Part shown: one piece after another, positions 44,286 to 55,176 of the stretch
How the letters are laid out: each line of letters starts with the position of its first letter
Numbering within the stretch: the first letter of the stretch is position 1
Origin: Narthecium ossifragum
Taxonomy: Eukaryota > Streptophyta > Magnoliopsida > Dioscoreales > Nartheciaceae
Length of the DNA stretch: 64,000 bases
NCBI GenBank assembly: GCA_963920575.1
Contig: OY986974.1
Coordinates: forward strand, 23,047,042-23,111,041
Direction of reading: 5' to 3'
Translations under genes and position numbers: made by a program
The notes under the pieces: model-generated
Databases searched by the model: none
The model's input: the letters and a program-made list of their open reading frames with translations, nothing else
Told to the model about the DNA's origin: nothing

Positions 44286-47280
44286 TGTGAGGACCCGTCC
44301 CTCCGACCCGACTCGACCGCGTCGGTCGAGGGCCGATCCCTTCTTGGCATGTTTCCGCGTCGAGCGCGATCGGCTGATCGCATGGCCTCTTTGCGACCCC
44401 ATGGGCAATTTGGTCAAATTGCACCCTGTCGGGTAGTTTCACACACGCGTAGTGCACACACGGCCTTATGATGATGTATGTGTTTGAGTAGACTATTAGG
44501 AGAGCTACATATCAGAGGATCTGAGTTGGATCGTGCAGATCAATGTTTAAATGACTGTGATTAGATCTAGCTAATCTAACGGCCAGGATCCTAGAGAGGC
44601 AAATCATATAAAATCCCTTGTTCTTCACTCCCGCAGACATTAGGGTACTGTGCGGAGAGAAAGAAACCGCGAGAGAGAGGAGAGAGCGGCGGCGGCCGAT
44701 CAAGGGGAGAGAGACGGCGTCCACGGCGACGGCGGAGGGGCTAGGCAAGCTCGACGAACACGACTGGAGGCAACCCACGGTCCGAGGAGAGAGGTAGCGG
44801 CGTCTGGTGGCGAGCTCGGCGACGACAACCTCGGCCGGAAAAGAAGGAGAGGGACGAGATCCCGACGCCCAGAGGTAGGGATTCCTACCCTAACCCTTGG
44901 TTAGGCATCTAGGGCTTGATTGAAGTATGCTAGCTTAGGATTTGGCTTGCTTCCTTGGTGGTTTTCATGATTTTTCCGGCGATGTTATCTATCTATGCCA
45001 TGTTCCCGGTGTATTTCTTCTTTCCGTGATGCTATGCTCTGTTTTCTGATACTTGCTTTCATCCTTGGTTCCTCCGGCGATGCAACCTATTTATGCTCTA
45101 TTTTCTTTGGCTTTTTCGGCGACGCCTTGTTCTGTTTCCTTGCATCCTCGTCTTCTTCGTCTTCCCGGTGATGCTTGTGCTAGGTTCTAGTGATTCCGGA
45201 TAGGATCGTCTGGTAGTTGCTCTCCCCTCTCCCCTGTTGCTTCTCCTAGTTGTTGCGGTGGGTTAGATCTCAGGTTTCTCTTTTTCACAGATCTTTTCCC
45301 CTGTTTTGGTTTGCGGGTACCTGAGATCGTCCTCCAACCCCTTCCAGATTTTCCCTCAAGCTTATGATGTTTGGTTTAGATTAACTGGCCAATGTTGGGT
45401 TTCATCGCTTGGTTGTCTCACTGCAAGGGCTTGATTTCCTTTTGATTGTCTGTTGATCTTTGGATTCTAGCTATTGATCTCTGTTTTGGTTGCTGGGTTG
45501 TGAATTCCTCGTTTCTTCCCTCTGTTTTGGATCTAAACCTATAGATGGGATGGTTAGTGTACAATTGGCACTTGCTAGCACTCTTTCTTCTTTGAACTGG
45601 TTAGCCTCGGGTGTGCAGACGAGGCACTTGCGTATTTATTTCTTGCTGCTGAGATCTGCTTGTAGGTGTTCTCGATTGAGATGATAACGGTAGCTTTCTT
45701 CACTGCCTTTCAGCGTGATTGATTGAGTTTTGTTATCGATCATGTACCTGTCGTTACCTGATTAATTGATATTCATCCGTGCCATCTGTCATTCCTCCAT
45801 TAAATTCGTACTAGCGTATTTATTTCTTGCTGCTGAGATCTGCTTGTAGGTGTTCTCGATTGAGATGATAACGGTAGCTTTCTTCACTGCCTTTCAGCGT
45901 GATTGATTGAGTTTTGTTATCGATCATGTACCTGTCGTTACCTGATTAATTGATATTCATCCGTGCCATCTGTCATTCCTCCATTAAATTCGTATACTTT
46001 CATGTTAATAGCTTTAATTATGCAGTATCATAGCATGTTTATGCCTAGGGCCGGCGGTATGCCCGTTCTTATTTATTTGTGGGAATGGCTATATCTGATT
46101 GGGCTGAAGGTGTGCCCTTGTATGTGTTGAGTGAGATTATATATGATTGGGGTATGTGAATGTTGTGCTTGGTGTTTGTCCATTCCTTTTTGCTAAATCT
46201 ATTCTGTAGCTATGTTATAATCTCCTGGACAATTGTATGATGATTCGGCATGTAGAGACACCTAGGCCTAGTTGTTTGATTAGGCTCATGCATGTTGTAT
46301 GCATTAGAAGCATTAAGGCTAGGTACGGGCGATGGGGTTCGATCGCCGATCCGAGGGCTCGGGTAGCTCGGATCTAGCTCTAGGACCGAGGTGTGGGTAG
46401 GAGGACTAGGGCGAGATTGTGTGGTTATGATCTTGTGTTGATTGAGGTTACAACCTATATATAATCATTTGAATTATGATGTTGAGGAATAGAGGTCGTG
46501 TTATCTCTTTGTCCTAAGGGTCTAAATGTGGATGTCGATGTCCATGACGTATGTCCCCGCACAAGGGGTAGTGTACGGCGAGAGCTCCGGCGGTGAGTGC
46601 AGCGGCGATGCACCGACCCTGGGTCTGGGCTTGTGTTGGCCGTCCTCCTTGTTTCGCCGCTTGGGTGAGGGTGACCCTATGTAGGGGCCCATTCTGAATC
46701 GACGAGGTGTGAGACCTCCAGTAGCACCTTAGCCTTGGGATGAAAGATAACACAGTTGCAGTCTACCTTTTCCTTGAGAGTGACGTAGAGTAGAACCCTA
46801 CTGAGCTTTATGCTCACCCTACCCGCGCTGCGTTTTGCAGGTGCATGCGCCGCTTCTTCTTCCTCAGTAGTCCCAGGCGGATCAGTTCTTGGAGGCGCTT
46901 CTACTTCGGGTGGACCTTGAGGTTGTTGACAGATTGAGGGCTTCTATTCAGTATTTTATATTTTATTTGATGTAGTTAAATCTTGGAGATTACTGTTTCG
47001 TATTTGAGGACAATTGTATAACTTTGATTTTGATATTAATAACAATGATGTTTCTTTAAGTGTTTAAATTGGGTTGTAATAATGATAGTAGTTGTGAATC
47101 CAAATTTATGCCCTCATGATCAAATATTTAAATTTATTGTGAATATTGGAAGATGTACAGGTTCCTTGTGTAAGAATTATAGAGGAGACTCTGTCAAAAA
47201 TTTTGCGCCCATTAATGATTAAACAGATTTAGGTTGCTCATTCCCCGATCTGCATGGATTTTCTGGGTCGAGGTGTGACA
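44286..47280 (-). repeat. long solo LTR, copy 3, nested in LINE
   Basis: On the plus strand it reads TGTGAGGACCCGTCC to GGGTCGAGGTGTGACA, that is, the reverse orientation of copies 1 and 2. It is 2995 bp. Perfect 5-bp duplications TAACA flank it, and the LINE endonuclease reading is continuous across the site once one duplication is removed. Homologous landmarks are CCTACTGAGCTTTATGCTCA near 46797 and GCAATTTGGTCAAATTGCAC near 44404. A 181-bp tandem duplication lies inside (45630-45994). The clean duplication supports LTR-LTR recombination that left a solo LTR. Confidence 0.88.
45630..45994 (+). repeat. 181-bp perfect tandem duplication within the LTR
   Basis: The segments 45630-45810 and 45814-45994 appear identical by reading, separated by CTA (period 184). 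Each runs from GCGTATTTATTTCTTGC to CCATTAAATTCGTA. This indicates either a very recent duplication or an assembly artefact. Confidence 0.9.
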
Positions 47281-47285
47281 TAACA
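47281..47285 (+). repeat. TSD of solo LTR copy 3, right
   Basis: TAACA, the partner of 44281-44285. Confidence 0.9.
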
Positions 47286-47439
47286 CATTCCCAACTTCCG
47301 AGCAACCCAAGCAAAATTATCCTCAGCAATAATTGTATCCAGCAAGAAAATGAAATCAGGATCCTGCTCCCTGCCCAATCTATGGCACAGCCTGACGGCT
47401 CTCTTCGACACCGCCCCCCTCAAATTCCAAAAGATGAGC

Positions 47440-47639
47440 NNNNNNNNNNNNNNNNNNNNNNNNNNNNNNNNNNNNNNNNNNNNNNNNNNNNNNNNNNNNN
47501 NNNNNNNNNNNNNNNNNNNNNNNNNNNNNNNNNNNNNNNNNNNNNNNNNNNNNNNNNNNNNNNNNNNNNNNNNNNNNNNNNNNNNNNNNNNNNNNNNNNN
47601 NNNNNNNNNNNNNNNNNNNNNNNNNNNNNNNNNNNNNNN
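47440..47639. other. assembly gap of 200 N
   Basis: Exactly 200 N interrupt the minus-strand LINE endonuclease region. The true gap size is unknown. Confidence 0.98.
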
Positions 47640-48190
47640 ATTGTATTTTATTATAATATATTTTTACTCTATTTTATGCAATACTATAATAGTATAAATT
47701 TTGTACGGTTTACACACATATACTGAAAACTTAACTTAATAATTTATTCAAATACTTCGCGAAGCATGTCAAGATTTTCTTTATTTTTGATCAAATTCTC
47801 AATATACCATTTTTAAGAGCATTTTTAGTATTTATTAATAATAAAATACAATTACTACCATTATCTCACTTTTTACAACCAAATAATATTTTCTTATTCT
47901 AAACAATCATTACTGATTTATCCCTGTTTTTCAATCAAATATCAAAAATAAAATAACTTTATTTCCACTCATTATCTTTATTTTTTAACCCCAAAATCCC
48001 GAACTTGAAATAAACTATCATCGTACCAAACGGCTGTTTAACAGTTTTGCAAGGTTTTTCCTCGCATGAGATTCGACGGCCGCGACATGAAGGATAAACT
48101 TGAAGTTGGGGCGGCGAATGCTACGCTAGCTCGAGCGAGCGTTCGTACGACACTCACAAGATTGGCTCGGACGTGGGGGGCGTTCAAAGA
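47640..48190. other. AT-rich noncoding DNA
   Basis: No gene is visible. From 47830 to 48035 runs of T/A with TTATCCC and TTAACCCC words suggest a decayed MITE, and similar words occur at 52830-53100. From 48050 to 48190 the sequence is more GC-balanced and ends at the Mutator target site. Confidence 0.4.
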
Positions 48191-48199
48191 GGTTGAGTG
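48191..48199 (+). repeat. FAR1-type MULE target-site duplication, left
   Basis: GGTTGAGTG, repeated exactly at 52760-52768. Confidence 0.95.
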
Positions 48200-48445
48200 G
48201 GGTTCAGATCCCCTACAATGCATCCCCTCAAATTGCCCCTAAAATATCAAATCTCCTGCCGTTCACCGTATCTAACGGTTCAAATCCCACCAACTCATCT
48301 CCCACCAACTCCTCTTTTCAGTACGTACGAATCATACCTTAAAGCTTCTCTTCCTTGTTTTTTTTGAAAAAACCCCTCTCCTCTACTGTCTTTTCAAAAA
48401 CAACCCTCTGCTACTTTTTTTTGAAAGAACAAGACAAACAATAGA
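48200..48445 (+). repeat. FAR1-MULE left TIR
   Basis: It runs from GGGTTCAGATCCCCTACAATG through CCGTTCACCGTATCTAACGG to the AAAAAACCCCTCTCC region. Its reverse complement is found at the right end with scattered differences. Confidence 0.88.
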
Positions 48446-48928
48446 TAAAAAAGAAAGGTATGTTTTGGAGAGGGCGAGAAAGGAAAAACTTTTTCTAAGA
48501 AGAAGACAAACTTCTCCCCTGCATTTTTTTGGTTAGTGCAGAGCCCTCTCCTACTTTTCTAAAAGAAGGTATGTTTCACTTTCATGCCCCTAAATTATCC
48601 TAATCGATTTCAGTATACAATAGTTTCTCTTTTCCCTCCTCTATTTTTCTAATGAACTATATGTAGATAAATATTATAGAGCCATGTTTAGATCCATATT
48701 TCAATTATTTCAAGAAAATCAGATTACTAAATATGCAAATAACACTCGTTTTCATGATTGCTATGATGTTCTTCAAAAAAATTTCAATGATTGTTTACCC
48801 AAATGCCTTGTATTTAATATTCTATGAAGGCATTTGTTGAGATCAAGATAAGACACAGGGTTGTAGACTCTCATTTATAGGATTGTTGTGTTGTCTTTCA
48901 ATTTTTTATATGATTTTTTTTTACCTAA

Positions 48929-51142
48929 TTGCCTTGTATTTCATTTTCTATGAAGTTTTTGATTGAAATCAAGATGGAAAGCATGGTTACAGATTCTCAG
49001 GAATGTATGGAGACCTCAAATGATTTGACACCATCTATTGGCATGGAGTTTGAATCAATGGAAGAGGCATGGATATACTGGCAAAAATATGGCAAGCAAA
49101 TAGGTTTTAATGTTCGGAAGTATTTCACAAATAGAAGTTCAAAAGATAACAAAATAACATCTTTTGGATTTGTATGCGCTAAAGAAGGTGTCAGAAGAGT
49201 GGACAAACGAGATCATCTTTATAAGAGACATCGAGATGAAACAAGAACCAATTGTTTAGTAAGATTGTCAAGTTCATTGATTCGAGAGACAGGAAAGTAC
49301 AAGGTTCATGACTTTGTGGGTGGACATAATCATACTCTTCATCTACTAGAGACTACTTATATGATGAAATCTCAACGAAAGTTGACTGAAGCTCAAGCCC
49401 ATGCAATTGACATTGCTCGTGCATCTGGAATGAAGCCAAAGACAACACATGAGTTTATGTTCAGGGAAGTTGGAGGAAGAGCTAATCTTGGCTACACCAA
49501 TAGTGATTTGAAAAATTATCTTCGGACAGTGCGACAAAGAAGCTTGGTTTTTGGTGAAGCTAGTTCCATTTTGATGCATTTTCAACAAGAATCACAAAAA
49601 AATCCATCTTTCTACTATGCAGTGCAATTGGATTTAGAAGAACAAATGACAAATATTTTTTGGGCTGATGCGAGGATGATCATTGATTATGTCTGTTTTG
49701 GTGATGTGATAGTCTTTGATACTACATTTGGGACAAATAAGGAGTTAAGACCTCTTGCGGTATTTGCCGGGTTTAATCACCATAAGGGAATTGTCATATT
49801 TGGAGTTGTCTTACTTTATGATGAAACAACTGAATCATTTAAGTGGCTTTTTGAAACCTTTGTAGCTGCTCATGGAGGTAAGAAGCCTCTAAGCATCTTC
49901 ACAGATCAAGATTCTGCAATGGCAAAGGCATTAAGTGATATGATGTAAGATACAAAGCATCTCTTATGCACTTGGCCTCTAATGCAAAATGCTGTCAAGC
50001 ATTTGGGTTATATGAAATGTGATGGTTTGTCAATTCTTGGAGATTTTAGGGCTTGTATGTATGAATATGAAGAGGAGGCTGAATTTGAAAATGCTTGGGA
50101 GAAAATGATTGAAGCATATAAACCTATTGACAGTACTTGGTTAGACAATGTATACAAGTTGAAGACAAAATGAGCAAAATGTTACTTGAAAAATGCTTTG
50201 ACTTTGGGGATACGAAGCACTCAACTTAGTGAAAGTCTAAATAAAGATTTGAAATGCCACTTAACATGTGACCTGAGTATTGTTGAATTTCTTCAGCATT
50301 TTGACAGAGTTGTTGATCAAAAATGACATAATGAGTTGCAAGCTGAATTTGATGCTCGAGAAAAGCTGCCTACCTTGAGTTTGAAAAACTCACCATTACT
50401 GAGACATGCTTCACAAGTTTATACTCCAGCTATTTTCAAAAAATTTCAAGACGAGTATGATTTGGCGGCGGCGGCTAGTATAAAATGTCGTGATGAGACT
50501 CAAATGGTTTTTAAGTACATTGTTGGGATGTTTGAAGATGAAAGAGTGTACAAAGTTTACTTTGATAAAGAGAAGGAAACCATCTCATGTAGCTGTAAAA
50601 AGTTTGAAATAATGAGGATTTTATGCAGTCATGCTTTGAAAGTTTATGATTCTCTTGATATAAAGATAATGCCTGCAATATGTTATTTAAAGAGATGAAC
50701 AAGAGAAGCAAAAAATGGTTGTGTTCTAAACAATGAAGGCAACAATGTGGAAGAAAACAGAAAGTTGAGCATAACACAAAGGTATAGGAGACTTTGTCAT
50801 GATCTAGTTAGTTTAGCCTCTCGAGCTGCCGAGTGTGTAGAGGCATATAGTTTTTTGCAGAAGACAATAGGCCAATTGGGAAAGCAAGTTGATGACATTA
50901 TTGCCAAAAACATGAGTGGCACTTTTGAACATCAATCACAAGTGCCTTTGGTTGATGATATGAGAATTTTAAATGATAACCAGTCCAATGATCATTTACT
51001 TCAAAAGGTTAAAGGTCTTAAGACGAAAGATGGTTGCAAAGGTGGGAAAAGACATAAATCCTTTATTGAGAAGCAGCGGAAGAGAAAAACCAAGGTCACA
51101 ACTAAAGAATCTACAAGACAACCTTTAGCAGAGGTGATTTAG
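48929..51142 (+). pseudogene. FAR1-type MULE transposase with four in-frame stops
   Basis: A single frame runs the whole length. It has a FAR1 DNA-binding zinc region (MEEAWIYWQKYGKQIGFNVR, FVCAKEGVRR, TNCLVRLSSSLIRETGKYKV, DFVGGHNHTLH), then the MULE catalytic core (FFADARMIIDYVCFGDVIVF-like segment, FDTTFGTNKELRPLAVFAGF, FKWLFETFVAAHGGKKPLSI, FTDQDSAMAKA), then a SWIM zinc finger (YFDKEKETISCSCKKFEIM, ILCSHALKVYD). Stops are TAA 49946-49948, TGA 50171-50173, TGA 50324-50326 and TGA 50696-50698. No frameshift is needed. Each stop could come from a C-to-T or G-to-A transition of CAA, CGA or TGG. Start: the first ATG (48929) or the later one at 48974 (MESMVTDSQE). Confidence 0.9.
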
Positions 51143-51360
51143 AGCTCATTTAAAGTCACATATCACTTTTTATATTTTAGTTAATTGCTATTATTCTATT
51201 AATAATAATACTTATTGTTGGTGTAGGCTACAAACTATGATGTAAATGTCATGAATAGCTCAAGTTTGTATACAAGATTTTATCCTCTTTAGGTAGTGGT
51301 TAGTTATAGTATGTGATGCTACACAATTTTATTCATACATAGATATATATGCATATTATG

Positions 51361-51860
51361 AGTCCTCTTCTATTTGAAACAGCGAATAAATCAAGTTTAC
51401 CATCATGCTCAGCCACCCCCACTAGTATTTGATAATTCTCAGGGGTATAGAGGTGGCACCGGCTTTGCGGAATTTCTATCGGTAATTATTTTTCATATCT
51501 CTTCATTGTGATTTTCCCAATTCATTGAGTATAAGGTTTAGTAAAGTTTTATTTATGAAATGCCAAAGGATTTGTATCTTTGTGAGGTAAACTTGTATAT
51601 ACATATTAATAGTCCTCTTTTATTTGAAACAGGAAATAAATCAAGTTCACCATCATGCTCAATCACCCCCACTAGTATTTGATAGTTCTCAGGGACATAG
51701 GGGTGGCATCGGCTTTATTTCTAACGGTAGTTATTTTTCGTATCTCTTCATTGTGATTATCCCATTTCATTGAGTATAAGGCTGAATAAAGTTTTGTTTC
51801 TGAAATGCCAAAGGATTTGTATCTTTGTGAGGTAAGCTTGTAGTTCTATACTTTAGTGTA
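51361..51860 (+). repeat. duplicated FAR1-transposase 3' exon block (period 250 bp)
   Basis: Two diverged copies start AGTCCTCTT-TATTTGAAACAG at 51361 and 51611. Each looks like an acceptor site followed by an exon translating INQVYHHAQPPPLVFDNSQG or the variant INQVHHHAQSPPLVFDSSQG. A GTAATT or GTAGTT donor follows. This fits a C-terminal exon of the transposase duplicated with its intron. Confidence 0.6.
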
Positions 51861-51959
51861 GGTGGAAATTTTATATTGATGTCTCACGAATTTTAGCTGA
51901 TATTTATCTTAAGAATAATACAACAATGAACAAAACATAACTCTTTGAAAACTGTTTTG

Positions 51960-52180
51960 TGTTAAGGTGATGTAGAAGGAAGAAAATGAAGAGAAGCAGC
52001 ACTTGGAAAACATGACATTTGTTGCTTATTATTAGCGTGATGCGGAAGGAAGAAATTGAATGGAAAGTGTATCTAAAGAACAGTTGGAAAACATAATTGT
52101 TGCTTCTTATTAGCGCGATGCGGAAGGAAGAAATTGAATGGAAAGTGTATCTAAAGAGTAGTTGGAAAACATAATTATTG
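51960..52180 (+). repeat. about 68-bp tandem repeat
   Basis: The phrase GATGCGGAAGGAAGAAATTGAATGGAAAGT occurs near 52031 and 52118, with a more diverged copy near 51968. Each is followed by a TTGGAAAACATAA segment. It lies in the noncoding right part of the FAR1-type element. Confidence 0.7.
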
Positions 52181-52514
52181 CTTATTGAATAATCGATTAG
52201 TATTTTATCAATTTTATATGTAAAAGTGCTTAAATAGGGAGCACACCTTAGTTGGAAGCGGAGTGGATTCATTTGTCTTGTTAATTCCAGTTATTATCGT
52301 AATACTCTATGCTATATGAAATGCTCAAATACTAGGTTGACATCGGATCTAACAGCTACAATTCCCAATAAGTGGAAATTAATCATCTTCTAATGGCAGT
52401 TGGCACAACACTGATTGCTAAATCGCCAATTTTTCTAAAAGCTTAATCTAATAAGGCCTGGAGACAATGGGGGGTTGTTTTTGAATAAGAATGAGTTGGT
52501 GGTTCAGGTCCCGC

Positions 52515-52759
52515 CAACTCATCTCCCATCAACTCCTCGTTTTTGACAATGAAGGGTTGTTTTTGAAAAGATAAGGGAGGGGTTTTTTCGAAAAAGATAG
52601 GGAAGAGAAGCTTTCTAAAAGACATGATTCGTACATATCAAAAAGAGGAGTTGATGGGAGATGAGTTGGCGGGATCTGAACCGTTAGATACGGTGAACGG
52701 CAGAAGATTTGATATTTTAGGGGCAATTTGAGGGGATACATTGTAGGGGATCTGAACCC
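52515..52759 (-). repeat. FAR1-MULE right TIR
   Basis: Reverse-complemented, it reads GGGTTCAGATCCCCTACAATG onward, the counterpart of 48200-48445. A second inverted copy of the CATCTCCCATCAACTCCTC segment lies just inside it near 52518-52545. Confidence 0.85.
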
Positions 52760-52768
52760 GGTTGAGTG
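52760..52768 (+). repeat. FAR1-type MULE target-site duplication, right
   Basis: GGTTGAGTG, identical to 48191-48199. Confidence 0.95.
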
Positions 52769-53907
52769 GGGCATGCCAAGCAATCAAGTGAGTCCACGTT
52801 GAATACTCAAGGTGATATCATAGACTGTTTTGTTCGGGGTTAACGTGGGTTATTTTTATCTTATCCCCCATCTTATCTTCAAACAGAATAAGATTAGTGA
52901 AATAAGAATAAAATGGATTAAGATAGGCCATCCTAAAAAATAGGGATATCATTTATCCTATCTCTATTTAACTCCATCTCGATTTATATCATCATTTTTA
53001 TTTTTTATTTTAAAAAAATTGATTTATCCTCACCTATTATTTTAATTTTTCTAACCCAAAATCATTTAACCGGAATACCCTAACCCTTTACACCGGAATA
53101 AAGTTTGGAGCGGGGCCCACGCCCACCATCCGATCTCACATCAGGCTACAGGAGGACCAAGGCGTTGTCACCTGGCTTGGTTTTCACGTGGAGGATGATG
53201 TGTGAGATGGGACCCACACTATAAATCATAACCTCCAACGCAAATTGGAGTAGAAGATCAAGATGGAACGGCTCAAAGTGGATTTCATTTCGGCTCTTTA
53301 ATCGGTGTTGTTTTGGGCTTAGCCTCTAATCCGAATTAGAGTTATAAAAGGGTGAAAAGTTAGGGTTTGTAGGTGTGCTCCTCTGAGGGTTGTCACGGCC
53401 ATGAGAGATGAGAGGTGAGAGGTGAGAGGTGCGAGGGTAGATAATCATAAAGAGAACCTAGAGAGAGATCTTTTATCTCTAGGGTGTTGTAATCTCCCTA
53501 TATAATGAAGAGTCACTTGATCATCCATGGTTTTTTCCTCCGAGTGATAATTTGTTTGGAGGTTTTTTTCATATAAATCCTTATCTTCACTATTTCTTTT
53601 TTATTCTTACTTGGTTGTCTCTTTCGCGACATCTCTGTCGCTATCTAACGCATATCTCACATTATCGGGACCCCTTAGATCTCCAATAAATTTAAAACTG
53701 AATAAATATGTTTAAAAATAAAATAGACATTTTACATGGCTCTATTAACGTGAGAGCGGAGAGTATACATACCTATTGGATGTCAAGGGTATATATGTAA
53801 TTTAACAATTTCATAAATGGTATACAGGTAATCAGCCCAAGAAAAAAGGTTAGTTCGACGCAATGACTAGGCTATAGATATAGAGGGTATTGGGTATCGG
53901 GTATGGA
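52769..53907. other. noncoding DNA, possible LTR or MITE remnants
   Basis: No gene is visible. The 52830-53100 part is AT-rich with GTTCGGGGTTAACG at the left and could be an old MITE. At 53395-53640 there are GAGAGATGAGAGGTGAGAGG repeats, TATATAATGAAG near 53500 and a TTGGTTGTCTC stretch. This resembles the transcription-start to U5 part of a retrotransposon LTR, but I cannot find its ends. Confidence 0.35.
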
Positions 53908-54154
53908 TTTGTTGCTAAATAGGACCCCTGCCATTCACTTTTTGCATTTTAGGACCCTCTTCCATGTTTTTTTTGCGTAATAGAACCCCATACATGTGAG
54001 GAACACGTGTATAAACAATAATTATATGCATATCATGATACATGTATAATCAAGAATTATACGTATATTAGTTTATACACGTGTTCCTTACAAAAACATA
54101 GGAGGGGTTCTAAAGTACAAAAAGTGAATATCAAGGGTCCTATTTGACAAAAAG
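53908..54154. mobile_element. foldback MITE 1 upstream of TPS-B
   Basis: The left arm (AAATAGGACCCCTGCCATTC, then ACTTTTTGCATTTTAGGACC, and GGAACACGTGTATAAAC) is mirrored by the right arm read in reverse (AAATAGGACCCTTGATATTC, then ACTTTTTGTACTTTAGAACC, and GGAACACGTGTATAAAC). The arms are about 110 bp and the loop is short and AT-rich. No coding capacity and no clear target duplication. Confidence 0.75.
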
Positions 54155-54513
54155 TTCTATCAGGTATACTTCTATGTTGAGGTCCCAAATCCCAATCGTT
54201 AGATGACCTAAAGTTATAATACCATCCGTGGCTCAAACGTTGAATTAGTCCAAAAATGGATTACTTGGACATCATACTGGTGGCTAAGCCGATAATATCA
54301 AACAAGACAATCATATTAATTGTTTGACCTTCATCATCATATGGTATTACTTAGGAGTATATTTATGAAACTCAACTACGCATTAAAATTTTAAAATTCT
54401 AAAAGTCACTATACAATGTTGTCTATTTATCCGGCCTTGACATCATTGTATTAGTCAGAAATACATTTTAACAAACTTAATTACATACTAAAAAATTTAA
54501 ACCTAAAAAGTCA
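54155..54513. other. AT-rich spacer between two foldback MITEs
   Basis: No gene or clear repeat. The sequence is AT-rich throughout. Confidence 0.4.
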
Positions 54514-54862
54514 TGGGTTTTTTACTCATTAATCTCTAAAAACTTCTTAAATATCAAACACACCCCTTAATAGTTTGAATTTACACATGTACCCTCAAAA
54601 CTTGGAAAATGAGGTTTGATCTAATGGTTGTCATGGAATATGAGGGTTGATCTACGGTGGAAGATGAAAGTTAATAACGTCATCTTTTCAATTGCCGTCG
54701 TTAATGGCGTTAAGAATATTCCACGTTGATTAGCCAGCAAGTAATACGGGGGGCAGATTAACCAGTTTCTCAAGTTTTGAGGGGTACATGTGTAAATTCA
54801 AAATATTCAGGAGGTATGTTTGATTTTCTAGAAGTTTTTAGGAATTACTAAGTAAAATCCCA
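54514..54862. mobile_element. foldback MITE 2 upstream of TPS-B
   Basis: The left arm from 54514 (GGGTTTTTTACTCATTAATC, then TCTAAAAACTTCTTAAATAT and TTTACACATGTACCCTC) is inverted at the right end (reverse-complement GGGATTTTACTTAGTAATTC, TAAAAACTTCTAGAAAAT, TTTACACATGTACCCC). The arms are about 95-100 bp and the interior about 150 bp. It is noncoding. Confidence 0.78.
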
Positions 54863-55176
54863 AATGTCATTGTACAGTTTGTATATTTGACAGGCGATGA
54901 TGTCGATTACAATATCTAAACATTTCAGCTTCAATAGCCTTCGGGCTTGACTAATACCGACAAAAAGAAAAAAAAAAAAAAAACTCCCATCTTAGCAATT
55001 ATAGTCATCGATGGTCGATTGACATTGATTAATTCTTAATCAATCTTATTGTTATGCTTGTTGTTATTCCGTATTGCTACCGTCCAAACTAACATGACAC
55101 CTATAAGTGAACTAATTAACTGCTCAAGTGTTGATCCATATATAGTCACTTGAGATCTCTTTTGGACTGGCAACTC

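Larger units (their letters stand above)
42922..47439 (-). pseudogene. second L1-type LINE ORF2 remnant, split by solo LTR
   Basis: On the minus strand, right of the nested LTR (47281-47439), the sequence reads FIFLLDTIIAEDNFAWVARK and LGMCY. Left of it (44285-42957) the protein continues GCYLIPSRGRLGGILAVWKL, VAISDVYGARTTRDRRELWE, HVMGGDFNVIL, NSDHSPLLVSI, then in another frame KSWDRNSGFFHRMVSSRNHK, VLSMGRSKCPGLDGFPVDFY and FFRSGHLPSSWKETFISFHP. That is endonuclease plus the start of reverse transcriptase. Frameshifts occur near 43680 and 43035. The 5' part disappears into the 200-N gap and the 3' part is lost at the Athila-like LTR edge (42921). The element differs clearly in sequence from the LINE at 10070-15936. 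Confidence 0.85.
48200..52759 (+). mobile_element. FAR1/Jittery-type Mutator-like element, 4560 bp
   Basis: Both ends begin GGGTTCAGATCCCCTACAATG when read inward, forming inverted repeats of about 240 bp (48200-48445 and about 52515-52759) with some mismatches. A perfect 9-bp duplication GGTTGAGTG flanks the element. Inside is a FAR1/FHY3-related transposase whose frame spans 48929-51142, plus duplicated terminal exon-like blocks. The family relation is the one from which the light-signalling regulators FHY3 and FAR1 were domesticated. This copy is a transposon because it has the TIRs and the duplication, and it is inactive because of stop codons. Confidence 0.93.
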
